From contig VBPB01000108.1 of assembly GCA_005893365.1 (NCBI GenBank), forward strand, positions 1-15,526: a stretch of DNA of 15,526 bases. Reading direction: 5' to 3'. The stretch comes from Candidatus Eiseniibacteriota bacterium (GTDB lineage Bacteria; Eisenbacteria; RBG-16-71-46). Shown in pieces: positions 1-6,586 of this stretch (within the stretch, counting starts at the first letter, position 1; the number at the start of each line of letters is the position of its first letter). The notes below the pieces were generated by a model. It saw only the letters and a program-made list of their open reading frames with translations. It ran no database searches and had not been told where the DNA came from. A program made the translations under genes and the position numbers.

Positions 1-79
1 TCGACGTGCCCCGCGCGCCCTGGCGCGTCGCGCCGGGCGAGTCGGATACCAGTCGGAAGATTCGCGGGATGCGGATCAT
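1..79 (-). CDS. Start of a second TadE/TadG-like pseudopilin (partial)
   Basis: A minus-strand frame opens with ATG at 79 and runs off the left edge after 26 codons. A GGGGAG Shine-Dalgarno stretch lies a few bases upstream. The visible peptide is basic (MIRIPRIFRL at its start) and ends in GARGTS. That kind of RG-rich segment normally comes directly before the hydrophobic, Glu-containing helix of TadE/TadG-type proteins. It starts 40 nt after the stop of the TadE-like gene and in the same direction, so the two are probably co-transcribed. The pseudopilin call rests on this short N-terminus plus position; the diagnostic membrane helix is outside the window. Confidence 0.55.
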   Translation of the reverse strand, partial: MIRIPRIFRLVSDSPGATRQGARGTS

Positions 80-119
80 CGGATCGTCTCCCCTGCCTGC
101 GGCCGATGTGCCGCGCGCA

Positions 120-605
120 TCAGAAGCGCTCGTTGCGGTAGGTCGCCTGGGACTGGATGACCAGCTTGCCGTTGGGCATCAGCGCCGCGATCAGCGGCGT
201 GATGAACGTGTAGGAGTAACGGGTCTTGACCCGCATGTAGCTGCCCGGCCCCCCGGCGTTCTGCGTGATCGACCAATCGGTCGGATCGGAGTAGTCGGTG
301 TTGACCGGATAGATGCTGATCTGGAGCTGCGACGGCTTGACCGCCACCGAAGCGTAGTCATCGATGGTCTTGATGATGGACGCCTCGCGCGTGAGCTGGT
401 TACCCGAGGCGTCCGTGAGCGTGCGGCCCACGAGCGCCAGCCGGACGCCCTCACGCGTGGCGAACTGGAGCGTGTGCTGGACGAACGAGTAGAGGCCGAA
501 GTCCACGATCGAGAACATGATGATGAGGAACAGCGGCAACACGACCGCGAACTCCGCGATCTCGACGCCGCGGTTGCCCCGCACCGTTCGGAAGAGCCTG
601 TTCAT
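120..605 (-). CDS. TadE-like minor pseudopilin
   Basis: A 161-residue protein of the TadE family, small single-pass proteins that work with Tad/Flp pilus machinery at the inner membrane. The N-terminus is short and basic (MNRLFRTVRGNRG). It is followed by the hallmark helix at about residues 14-40 with Glu at 15 and 18, then the usual REGVRLALVG stretch after the helix. The remaining roughly 100 residues would be periplasmic. The ATG at 605 has a GGGGAGGA Shine-Dalgarno only 3 nt away, slightly tight but convincing. A sigma-54-like promoter lies about 135 nt upstream, and a second pseudopilin-like gene follows. No Tad ATPase (TadA) or secretin (RcpA) lies in the window, so the gene may serve a machinery encoded elsewhere. 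Confidence 0.85.
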   Translation of the reverse strand: MNRLFRTVRGNRGVEIAEFAVVLPLFLIIMFSIVDFGLYSFVQHTLQFATREGVRLALVGRTLTDASGNQLTREASIIKTIDDYASVAVKPSQLQISIYPVNTDYSDPTDWSITQNAGGPGSYMRVKTRYSYTFITPLIAALMPNGKLVIQSQATYRNERF

Positions 606-686
606 CCGTCCTCCCCGCGCGAAACATCGACGCGCGGACAGCCGTTCCGTGGCGGGTCAGCCGCGACCCCACGATCCCAGGGGTCT

Positions 687-717
687 CCTCGTTGCGCCCG
701 GCGACCGGGCGCCGAGG
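687..717 (-). other. Strong hairpin in the tadE leader
   Basis: CCTCG (687-691) pairs with CGAGG (713-717), and GCGCCCGG (694-701) pairs with CCGGGCGC (705-712). The loop has 3 nt and a TT bulge sits on one side, giving 13 base pairs in all. It lies between the predicted sigma-54 start (near 727) and the tadE start codon (605), so it should be transcribed. There is no T-run, so it is not a classical terminator. A role in RNA stability or translation control is only a guess. Confidence 0.5.
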
Positions 718-738
718 TATGCGAAGCCGCCGGGATAA

Positions 739-755
739 AGCACCAAGTGGGCCAG
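739..755 (-). promoter_or_regulatory. Sigma-54 (-24/-12) promoter before tadE
   Basis: Read on the minus strand, the element is CTGGCCCACTTGGTGCT. It has the TGGC -24 box and the TGC-T -12 box with exactly 10 bases between the invariant GG and GC. Initiation about 12 nt past the GC would fall near 727, giving a leader of about 120 nt. The second Tad locus at 9603-9619 has an even better match at a similar distance from its gene, which raises confidence in both. Sigma-54 promoters need an NtrC-type activator; none is encoded in the window. Confidence 0.6.
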
Positions 756-1035
756 CCCGCGAAATGCAACGGGATCGTTGCCGGAGCGTTGGTGGTGCGT
801 CGATGTGCCCGCGAGGGAGACACGGAGGGCCGAACGCATACGGCCGCCGGCGGCGTCGGGAATCCCGTGCGCGGGAGTGGCTTCGGGGGGGCGGGCGCGT
901 TGGCCCGGCGCCTTGGCATGCTCGTCGGCCTTACGCGATCGCTGGCGACGTCTTGACGGCGGCGGATTCGCCATGCAAACGGCGATGCGCCGGCGTTGCA
1001 GCGAGACCTGCGGAACGAGGCGAAACGGGCGGCCG

Positions 1036-1056
1036 ACCGTCAACCGGGTTGACGGT
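1036..1056. repeat. Perfect inverted repeat, 10-bp arms, 1-bp centre
   Basis: ACCGTCAACC (1036-1045) and GGTTGACGGT (1047-1056) are exact reverse complements around a single G. The site lies about 280 bp upstream of the sigma-54 promoter of tadE and about 105 bp downstream of the tRNA-Ser 3' end. Its symmetry and near-zero spacer suit a binding site for a dimeric regulator, for example an enhancer site for a sigma-54 activator. It could instead fold as a hairpin in tRNA read-through RNA, but no T-run follows on either strand. Confidence 0.5.
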
Positions 1057-1130
1057 TGGGCGAGCGTGGGGCGACCGAGATCGCGGCGAGACGCCGGCGG
1101 CCCCTTCGGGAGCACTACATCTATTAGGGG

Positions 1131-1165
1131 GGGCGTGACCGCCCTCGGCCAGCCGGGAGGCTGGC
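1131..1165 (-). terminator. Two hairpins directly after tRNA-Ser, possible terminator
   Basis: GCCAGCC (1148-1154) pairs with GGCTGGC (1159-1165) around a 4-nt loop. This arm includes the CCA and discriminator base of the tRNA. A second stem, GGGCG (1131-1135) with CGCCC (1140-1144), follows. Both lie just beyond the tRNA in its direction of transcription. Neither is followed by a clear T-run, so termination or 3'-end processing is inferred. Confidence 0.3.
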
Positions 1166-1251
1166 GGAGAGGGAGGGATTCGAACCCTCGAGGGGCTTAC
1201 GCCCCTAACGGTTTTCGAGACCGCCCGATTCAGCCGCTCTCGCACCTCTCC
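1162..1251 (-). tRNA. tRNA-Ser, anticodon CGA
   Basis: A class II tRNA is readable on the minus strand. The 5' acceptor strand GGAGAGG (1245-1251) pairs with CCTCTCC, followed by discriminator G and an encoded CCA (1162-1164). The anticodon loop is CTCGAAA, giving CGA, which reads UCG serine codons. A long variable arm (GGGGC/GCCCC stem) and the T-arm GGGTTCGAATCCC are intact. The gene is one edge of the accessory block; a decayed copy of its 5' half is at 7462-7500. Confidence 0.96.
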
Positions 1252-1259
1252 GCCGGCGT

Positions 1260-1287
1260 TTGTAACAGCCTGCGCGGCAATGCGCAA
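1260..1287 (-). promoter_or_regulatory. Probable promoter of tRNA-Ser
   Basis: On the minus strand TTGCGC (-35, 1282-1287) is followed after 16 nt by TTACAA (-10, 1260-1265), ending 8 nt before the tRNA. The same arrangement, TTGCGT, 16 nt, TGTAAA, lies at 7509-7536 upstream of the tRNA-Ser remnant, which supports it being functional or once functional. Confidence 0.45.
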
Positions 1288-1321
1288 GGTGCAGTTCGAT
1301 GACTGATCGTCGGCTGGCTGC

Positions 1322-1338
1322 GCGGTCAAGTAGACCGC
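1322..1338. repeat. Short inverted repeat, 6-bp arms
   Basis: GCGGTC (1322-1327) and GACCGC (1333-1338) flank AAGTA. The repeat lies between the tRNA-Ser promoter and the mqsRA promoter. It may be an operator or chance; nothing else supports a role. Confidence 0.25.
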
Positions 1339-1443
1339 TCCACTGATCCGCCGCTACCGGGAGTCGCGGCGATCGCTGTGCCGTCCTTGCTCCGGAAAGA
1401 CGCGCTCCGCCAAGTCGCGAGGGGTCGTGGACCGTCTGACAGC

Positions 1444-1472
1444 TTGCTGGGCGAACTACCCATATGCATAAT
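1444..1472 (+). promoter_or_regulatory. Sigma-70-type promoter of mqsRA
   Basis: TTGCTG (1444-1449) and CATAAT (1467-1472) are separated by 17 nt. The AT-rich patch stands out in this GC-rich DNA and lies 27 nt before the mqsR start codon. It overlaps a dyad that is a candidate autoregulatory operator. Confidence 0.55.
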
Positions 1473-1489
1473 ATGTTCATTCGGTGAAC
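1461..1489. promoter_or_regulatory. Candidate MqsA operator: two adjoining inverted repeats
   Basis: CATAT (1461-1465) and ATATG (1471-1475) form one dyad over the -10 box. GTTCA (1475-1479) and TGAAC (1485-1489) form a second dyad between the promoter and the ribosome-binding site. Type II antitoxins such as MqsA commonly repress their own operon through such dyads. The sequence is not the E. coli MqsA site, so binding is inference from position and symmetry. Confidence 0.4.
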
Positions 1490-1499
1490 GGAGGCACGG

Positions 1500-1814
1500 A
1501 TGCCGCGGTGGTTGCAGGGCATTCTGGGCAGAATTCGGGAACTGGCGGGCGCCGGCAAAGTTCGCTTCACGCACAAGGCGCTTCGCGAACTGGTCCGCCT
1601 TGATCTCGCATTTGACCAAGACGACTGCTGCGACGTCTTGAAGAAGCTAACGGCCACCGATTCCGCGGGGCGCATCAGGTCCACGATTACCGGCGAGTGG
1701 ATGTACGTGTTCAAACCTACGGTCACAGGCACGCAGCTGTACCTGAAGCTGATTCTGCGAGGCGATTGCATCATCATCTCATTCCACGAGGAGGGCAACG
1801 AGGATGGCAACTAG
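1500..1814 (+). CDS. mqsR: MqsR-family toxin (type II toxin-antitoxin)
   Basis: A 104-residue protein matching the E. coli MqsR layout. It has an N-terminal helix followed by GKVRFTHKALRELVRL (about 19-34), a central DCCDVLKKL segment, then WMYVFKPTV, the GTQLYLKL strand (about 76-83) and a closing IIISFHEE strand. MqsR proteins are RelE-like ribosome-independent mRNA interferases that cut preferentially at GC-containing sites. Length is close to the family norm of about 98. The ATG at 1500 has GGAGG 5 nt upstream. The stop overlaps the antitoxin start, so the two are translationally coupled, with toxin first as in the E. coli pair. GC content here is clearly lower than in the right half of the window, suggesting acquisition by transfer. 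Cleavage specificity cannot be read from the sequence. Confidence 0.88.
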   Translation: MPRWLQGILGRIRELAGAGKVRFTHKALRELVRLDLAFDQDDCCDVLKKLTATDSAGRIRSTITGEWMYVFKPTVTGTQLYLKLILRGDCIIISFHEEGNEDGN

Positions 1815-2271
1815 AGTTCATCAGCGGGGCAGAGAACGCCCAGAGCACGCCAGAGGTGGTCCCCCGGACGACGCCTGTCCGAACTGCGGTTCCGCCATGC
1901 GCGAACGAAGTGCGACCCTTCGTCTGCCGGTGAACGGCGAGGAGATTGCTGTTCCGGACGCGGCTCATCTCCGGTGTCCCAAGTGCCACGAGATCGTCCT
2001 GAGAATGGATCAGGCCCGCAAGCTGCGAGCGCGCGCGCTAGCCGCCTATCGCTCCCGATACGAGCTACTCTCAGCAGACGAGATCCGCTCTATTAGGGAA
2101 AGGCACCATCTGACCCAGGTCCAGCTTGCTCGCTTGCTGCGTCTCGGAGGCAACACGATCTCCCGCTGGGAATCTGGCCGGAACGTCCAGACGGCCGCGA
2201 TGGACGTACTCCTTCGCCTTATTCGCGACATCCCGGAAAGCCTTCGATACCTGAAGAAGCACGCGGCCTGA
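1804..2271 (+). CDS. mqsA: MqsA-family antitoxin, zinc finger plus HTH
   Basis: A 155-residue antitoxin. Two CxxC pairs (C25/C28 in CPNCG and C58/C61 in CPKC) form the N-terminal zinc-binding domain that contacts the toxin in MqsA. A C-terminal HTH-XRE domain follows (about 95-145), with LTQVQLARLL and a NTISRWESGRN recognition region. The protein would neutralise MqsR and repress the operon. The ATG at 1804 overlaps the last 11 nt of mqsR and is preceded by AGGAGG with 9 nt spacing, a strong site that favours antitoxin excess. About 24 residues precede the first zinc ligand, longer than in E. coli MqsA, where the first CxxC is almost at the start. Confidence 0.88.
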   Translation: MATRVHQRGRERPEHARGGPPDDACPNCGSAMRERSATLRLPVNGEEIAVPDAAHLRCPKCHEIVLRMDQARKLRARALAAYRSRYELLSADEIRSIRERHHLTQVQLARLLRLGGNTISRWESGRNVQTAAMDVLLRLIRDIPESLRYLKKHAA

Positions 2272-2315
2272 CAGACTCGACGTTCTCTTCCTGTGTACCG
2301 CTGGGTCATCTCGGG

Positions 2316-3245
2316 TCATGCTGGACGCGATCGAGTGTCCCGGTTTCCCGCGAAACGTGACACCCGCGATGCTTCGCTCATCAGGCGCTCGGTGCGCGGG
2401 GTGCGCTTCGGGCGACCTAGAGCGACTCGCCGCTTCGTTCGCACACTCTTCAACTTGGTGTCGCCGCGCACACCGGCGACGCGTTGCCGCGCGGAGGAAA
2501 TGTCGCGCACCGGCCGGGCTTTCCTGCTTGCGTCGCCCATTGCCATCTCGATGCCGAACAGTTCGGAGAGCGCCTCCTCGCCCAGGACCCTGTCCGCCTT
2601 GGGCCCTTTGTTCGCGAGCGGCAGGCCCCTGCCCGCACGGGCGATCAGGGCCTTTTCATCGACCTTGCGGAGGTGGAACAGCAGTTCGGGCTTCTCGTCG
2701 AGGCGCGCGCCGATGCCGTAGAGCACGGCAGCGACGTGCTTGCACATCGTGGCCCAGTCGGGACAGCTGCAGTCGAGCCTGATTTCGTGCGGAGAGGGAA
2801 AGAGCCCCGTCTTCTGCTGGCAGATGCGCTCCATCACACCCTTGGAGAATCGGCCCTGCAGGAGTTCGACCAGCGAGTCGATGGCTCCGGCGCAGTCGCG
2901 ACAAATCGCGGTCCAGCGAGCTTTGGGAACGGGCGCCACCACCACCTTGACACGGTAGACCGAGGAACCCGCGACCCGTGCGGCCACTTCGCCCACTCCG
3001 ATCTGCAAATCGACGACCGAGCCGTTTCGCACGTAGGTTCGCCCCCGTGGCAGGCGGTTGGAGTAGTCGCTGTAGCGCTCGAGGTTGTCGCACCACGCCT
3101 TCCCCCAAAAGGTCCTCGCGATGGTCCGACCCTCGATGGTCACGGGCGAGAGCGGGGTCCCCTTCTTCCGCAGCTTCTCCATCTCTCGAGCGCCCTTCAT
3201 GCGCCGCTCGACGACTGGCACGTACTGTTTCCATGCGTAGAACAC
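2316..3245 (-). CDS. SWIM zinc-finger protein, partner of the SNF2 ATPase
   Basis: A 309-residue protein with a SWIM zinc finger, DCSCPDWATMCKH, ligands C159, C161, C168 and H170. The N-terminal part contains FYAWKQYVPV, then TFWGKAWCDNLERYSDY and RLPRGRTYVRNG, segments I associate with a bacterial SWIM family found next to HepA-type SNF2 genes. SWIM domains bind zinc and are proposed to mediate DNA or protein contacts. I chose the GTG at 3245: it is 2 nt past the SNF2 stop, has GGAG 8 nt upstream, and the recognisable similarity begins there although the frame stays open much further upstream through the SNF2 gene. The Lys/Arg-rich last 60 residues look disordered. No downstream terminator is obvious in the 44 bp before the convergent mqsA stop. 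Confidence 0.85.
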   Translation of the reverse strand: MFYAWKQYVPVVERRMKGAREMEKLRKKGTPLSPVTIEGRTIARTFWGKAWCDNLERYSDYSNRLPRGRTYVRNGSVVDLQIGVGEVAARVAGSSVYRVKVVVAPVPKARWTAICRDCAGAIDSLVELLQGRFSKGVMERICQQKTGLFPSPHEIRLDCSCPDWATMCKHVAAVLYGIGARLDEKPELLFHLRKVDEKALIARAGRGLPLANKGPKADRVLGEEALSELFGIEMAMGDASRKARPVRDISSARQRVAGVRGDTKLKSVRTKRRVALGRPKRTPRTERLMSEASRVSRFAGNRDTRSRPA

Positions 3246-3247
3246 GG

Positions 3248-5953
3248 TCAGGTCTCCAGGGTCGCGGTCTTGAGATCCAACGCCACCAGGTCCAAGAACT
3301 CGTCGTCCTTCATCTCCGTCAGCAGGAGCTCCGCGCCACCACCCAGCAGGTCCCGGGAAAGCGTACGCTTTGATTCGATCAGCTGGTCGATCTTCTCCTC
3401 GAGCGTGCCGCGACAGACGAACTTGTGCACGAGCACGTTTCGGGTCTGGCCGATTCGAAACGCGCGATCTGTCGCCTGATCCTCGACCGCGGGATTCCAC
3501 CAGCGGTCGTAATGCACCACATGCGAAGCCGCGGTCAAGTTCAATCCTACACCCCCGGCCTTGAGCGAAAGCACGATGAAGGGAACCGCCTCGTCCTCTT
3601 GGAAGCGACGAACCAGACCCTTGCGCCTGCCGACCTCGGTCCCGCCGTGGAGAACGAGCCCGGGCCGCCCGAACACCGAGCCGAGGAAAGCCGCGAGAGG
3701 TTCGATGATCTCGCGAAACTGCGTGAAGACGAGGACCTTCTCCTGGCGGGCGTCGACGACCTCGACGACCTCTCGCAACCGTCCCAGCTTGCCACTGTCC
3801 GGCTCCGTCCAGGTCCCGTCGCCGAGCCAGTGCGACGGATGGTTGCAGATCTGCTTGAACCGCGTCAGGAATGACAGCACGACGCCCTTGCGCCGGATGC
3901 CGTCCACCGCCCGCAGCCGTTCGGCCAGTTCTTCGACGGCCCGCTGATAGAGCGCGGCCTGCTTGCGGCTGAGCGGGCAGAAAGCCTTCACCTCCACCTT
4001 GTCGGGCAGGTCGGCGATAACCGACTTGTCGGTCTTCAGCCGGCGCAGGATGTAAGGGCGCACCAGATCGCGCAGCGGGGCGTAGGGGTTGTGGACCCGC
4101 CCGCCCAGCCGCCTGGCGAAAGCGGTGAATTCCGGGCCCGTCCCGAGCAGCCCCGGGTTGATGAAATCGAAGATGGACCACAGATCGGCGAGCCGGTTCT
4201 CGACCGGGGTCCCGGTCAGGACGATCCGCGCCCGGGCGTGAAGTGCCTTGACGGCGCGGGTCTGCCTGGCCGCGGGATTCTTGATCGCCTGCGCCTCGTC
4301 GAGGATCGCCAGCCGCCACTTCACGCCGGCGAGCCAGGGGATTCGCAGCAGCGATCCATAGCTCGTGATCACCAGGTCCCGGTCCTGAAGTTTCACTGCC
4401 GCGACTTGTCCGAGTTCCGCAGCGGTCATGGCCGACGGGTGAGCCACCAGGGGGCGCAGACTCGGCGCGAATCGCTCGATCTCGGACACCCAGTTCGCGA
4501 GCAGCGACGCCGGAGCGACCAGGAGGCTCGGGTGGGGCTTCCCGCCACCCCGAGCCTTCAGCCCGAGCAATAATGCCAGGACCTGAACTGTCTTGCCGAG
4601 CCCCATGTCATGAAGCCAGCGCAATCCGACCCGCTGGTAGGGGCGTAGCGTCGTATGGAGCGCATCGCCTGGGTCGACCCGCGACAGAGCTTCGGGACTT
4701 CGCAATGCATTGAGGGTATCCGCCAGCCACGGTCCCGCGACGACACGCGACGAGTCGGAGTCGGAGGGGCGGGAGCCCTCCTCGGCCCCCACATCGGCAC
4801 CGGCCAGCATCCGCATCGCCTCGGCGAACGCCAAGCCATGCTCGGCTGCGACGCGCTCGACGGCCCGGAAGTGGCCGAGCATACGCTCGAGTCGGTCGCG
4901 ATCCACCTCGACCCAGCGCCCGCGGATCAGCGCGAGTCCATCGACGCCGGCGAGCAGCCGCCGGATCTCCTCGGCCGTCAAGCGTTCGCCGTCGAGCGTG
5001 ACCGCTACGTTGAAATCCAGCAGTGCGTCCTGGCCGAGCCCCGCAGGCGGTCTGTCGCCGATGGTGGCGGTGACCTGCGGGCGGGGGGGCCGTCTCGCAT
5101 GCCACGCGGCCGGAACTCGAACCACCACGCCTGCGGCCTCGAGCGACGGGATGTCATTGAGCAGCCGATAGGCTTCCGTCGGCGCCCAGCGCAGCGGATG
5201 GAAGATCTCTCCCGCTTCGACCATCGCCTTGAGCCAGGGACACCGCTCCGCGGCGCGCTGGACCGGCAGGAGCAGCGAGAGCAGCCGTTCCCTGTTCGCG
5301 GCCCCAGCGTATTCCCGCAGCGCCTGACCGAGAGGCAGGTGTTGGGGCTTGGCGTGAGCCGAAAGGCGCGACGTGTACGTTGCCATGAACGCGAACGGAG
5401 CGCGCTGGTCGTTGCGGTTCTCGGCCAAGTTGAAGTGGACGCGACCGACGATGTTCCAGACCGGGTTGCGGCCCCTCAGGAATTCCTGCAGCGATCCCTT
5501 GGATTCGGCGAACTCGATCCTGAAGGCCTCCCCGATCTCGCCCCACAGCGCCTCGAGAACCGATGGAGTGATGTATTCGGCGCCCTTCATCGGCGGCGCC
5601 GCGAGGGCCAATCCCTGGAACTCAGCGGGCGAGAGGGCTGCAACGCGTGCCTCGCCGCGCGCATCTTCGAGCCCGCACCGGGCGGTCACGAATCGAGCCC
5701 CGAACTCGCGCCAGTATCCAAGCACGGCGGTCAACGAGATCCCGACCTCGCCGGCGCCGAGCTGCAGAAGCCCATGACCGGCCCCACGCTCGAACGCGGC
5801 GACGAGCCGATGCGCAAGCGCCTGCTCGAGCCTGGCTCCGTCGTCCGACCGGCTGAGCACGAGCCGCCCATGGGGCGTGAGCACCGGCGCGAGCGATGGA
5901 ACCGTCCCAGGAGCGGCTTCGACGCTCCTTCGGCGATCTCCCGTTACCTGCAT
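3248..5953 (-). CDS. SNF2-family ATPase/helicase (HepA-like) with damaged motif I region
   Basis: A 901-residue Swi2/Snf2 ATPase, the class of double-stranded-DNA translocases related to HepA/RapA. The N-terminal half contains the SNF2-associated domain found in bacterial members (roughly 250-400). Walker A is DMGLGKT (449-455), Walker B DEAQ (552-555) and motif III LTGTPVEN (579-586). The C-terminal lobe has LSLKAGGVGLNLTAA and DQATDRAFRIGQ (825-836). Oddly, LRPYQRVGLRWLH runs straight into DMGLGKT; relatives have a further segment ending in LGLGACLAD there, so about 10-18 residues appear deleted in frame. ATPase activity is therefore doubtful unless this is an assembly error. Start: the frame extends to a TTG at 6001; I prefer the ATG at 5953 with weak GGGA upstream. 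The next gene begins 2 nt after the stop. Confidence 0.85.
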   Translation of the reverse strand: MQVTGDRRRSVEAAPGTVPSLAPVLTPHGRLVLSRSDDGARLEQALAHRLVAAFERGAGHGLLQLGAGEVGISLTAVLGYWREFGARFVTARCGLEDARGEARVAALSPAEFQGLALAAPPMKGAEYITPSVLEALWGEIGEAFRIEFAESKGSLQEFLRGRNPVWNIVGRVHFNLAENRNDQRAPFAFMATYTSRLSAHAKPQHLPLGQALREYAGAANRERLLSLLLPVQRAAERCPWLKAMVEAGEIFHPLRWAPTEAYRLLNDIPSLEAAGVVVRVPAAWHARRPPRPQVTATIGDRPPAGLGQDALLDFNVAVTLDGERLTAEEIRRLLAGVDGLALIRGRWVEVDRDRLERMLGHFRAVERVAAEHGLAFAEAMRMLAGADVGAEEGSRPSDSDSSRVVAGPWLADTLNALRSPEALSRVDPGDALHTTLRPYQRVGLRWLHDMGLGKTVQVLALLLGLKARGGGKPHPSLLVAPASLLANWVSEIERFAPSLRPLVAHPSAMTAAELGQVAAVKLQDRDLVITSYGSLLRIPWLAGVKWRLAILDEAQAIKNPAARQTRAVKALHARARIVLTGTPVENRLADLWSIFDFINPGLLGTGPEFTAFARRLGGRVHNPYAPLRDLVRPYILRRLKTDKSVIADLPDKVEVKAFCPLSRKQAALYQRAVEELAERLRAVDGIRRKGVVLSFLTRFKQICNHPSHWLGDGTWTEPDSGKLGRLREVVEVVDARQEKVLVFTQFREIIEPLAAFLGSVFGRPGLVLHGGTEVGRRKGLVRRFQEDEAVPFIVLSLKAGGVGLNLTAASHVVHYDRWWNPAVEDQATDRAFRIGQTRNVLVHKFVCRGTLEEKIDQLIESKRTLSRDLLGGGAELLLTEMKDDEFLDLVALDLKTATLET

Positions 5954-6115
5954 GTCATCCCGGTCATGGCACGGACTGCGCGGCGCGAATGGGGCGCGCA
6001 ACGGTTTCGGCCCGACTCGACTTTCTGAGTCGCTCGGCCGCAGGGATCGTAGTCCCCCAACCGCAGGCAGCGCTCGATCGCCAGTCGCTGGTCCCTCAAT
6101 CGCGGGTTCACGGCC

Positions 6116-6586
6116 TCACTTCATCGGGAAGGGCACGATCGACGCGCTCGCGCCCCGGGGGCGTCCGAAGAGCCGCGGCTCGATGACGTCGCCGAAGTGA
6201 AGGTAGACACGAGACCGTAGTGCCTGGCGCCGATGCTCGAGCGCGAGCCGGGCGCGGCCTGAGGCCAGCCAAGTGCGAACGCGTTCCACGTGCTTGCAGG
6301 TGTGGAGGCGGTTGGCCTCGAAATCCGGGCAGTCACATGAGTGAGGGCCGCCGGCGTCACCCCTCAATTGAATTCGATAGGAGAATCCCGACGGAGCCTC
6401 GACGCGAAGGAAGGGCGGTGAGTCGGGTCTGACGCGAAGCTTCTCGCGCCGCGCCGCCGACTGCCTCTCTTCGAGCGCGATCCGGCGAGCGGAATCGATG
6501 TTCTGCGAGGCGCCACGGGGACCCGATTCCCCCAGCCCACCCACGACCCTCGGGTCACGCCGTCGTCCGTTCATCGGCCCCCTCAT
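6116..6586 (-). CDS. Small SWIM zinc-finger protein, possibly a detached helicase N-terminus
   Basis: A 156-residue protein with the SWIM pattern CDCPDFEANRLHTCKH, ligands C84, C86, C97 and H99. The preceding segment (SARRIALEERQSAARREKL, then a FSYRIQLRG strand) and the following SRVYLHFGDVIEPRLFGRPR resemble, from memory, the N-terminal SWIM region of a class of large SNF2 proteins. Here the frame stops before any ATPase domain. The ATG at 6586 overlaps the HEPN stop in an ATGA arrangement, so it is probably translated by coupling from the toxin-antitoxin-like pair upstream. An ATG four codons later (6574) is an alternative. The next gene, also SNF2-related, starts 160 bp downstream. It may be a functional small DNA- or protein-binding partner, or a remnant. 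Confidence 0.65.
   Translation of the reverse strand: MRGPMNGRRRDPRVVGGLGESGPRGASQNIDSARRIALEERQSAARREKLRVRPDSPPFLRVEAPSGFSYRIQLRGDAGGPHSCDCPDFEANRLHTCKHVERVRTWLASGRARLALEHRRQALRSRVYLHFGDVIEPRLFGRPRGASASIVPFPMK

Larger units (their letters stand above)
606..1161. other. Gene-free stretch between tadE and tRNA-Ser
   Basis: I see no credible gene here. Several open frames on both strands span it, but they are rich in Arg, Pro, Gly and Ala, have no ribosome-binding sites and resemble no family I know. This is expected in GC-rich DNA. The stretch holds the tadE leader and its sigma-54 promoter (below 760), a perfect dyad at 1036-1056 and two hairpins behind the tRNA (1131-1165). The rest shows nothing recognisable. 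Confidence 0.6.

Noticed and set aside
606..760. Cyclic-di-GMP riboswitch in the tadE leader
   Set aside because: The leader has a strong hairpin but I could not find the conserved core of known cyclic-di-GMP riboswitch classes.
6..956. Plus-strand open frame of 316 codons at the left edge
   Set aside because: It is antisense to the TadE-like gene and continues into a gene-free stretch; no domain, ribosome-binding site or sensible composition.
3246..4319. Upstream extension of the SWIM protein frame to 4319
   Set aside because: This part is the SNF2 gene read in another frame; recognisable SWIM protein sequence begins only near 3245, where a GTG with a ribosome-binding site exists.
4655..6028. 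Long plus-strand open frame of 457 codons opposite the SNF2 gene
   Set aside because: It lies wholly antisense to a gene with clear SNF2 motifs, is rich in Arg/Glu/Gly and resembles no family. Such frames are expected in GC-rich coding DNA.
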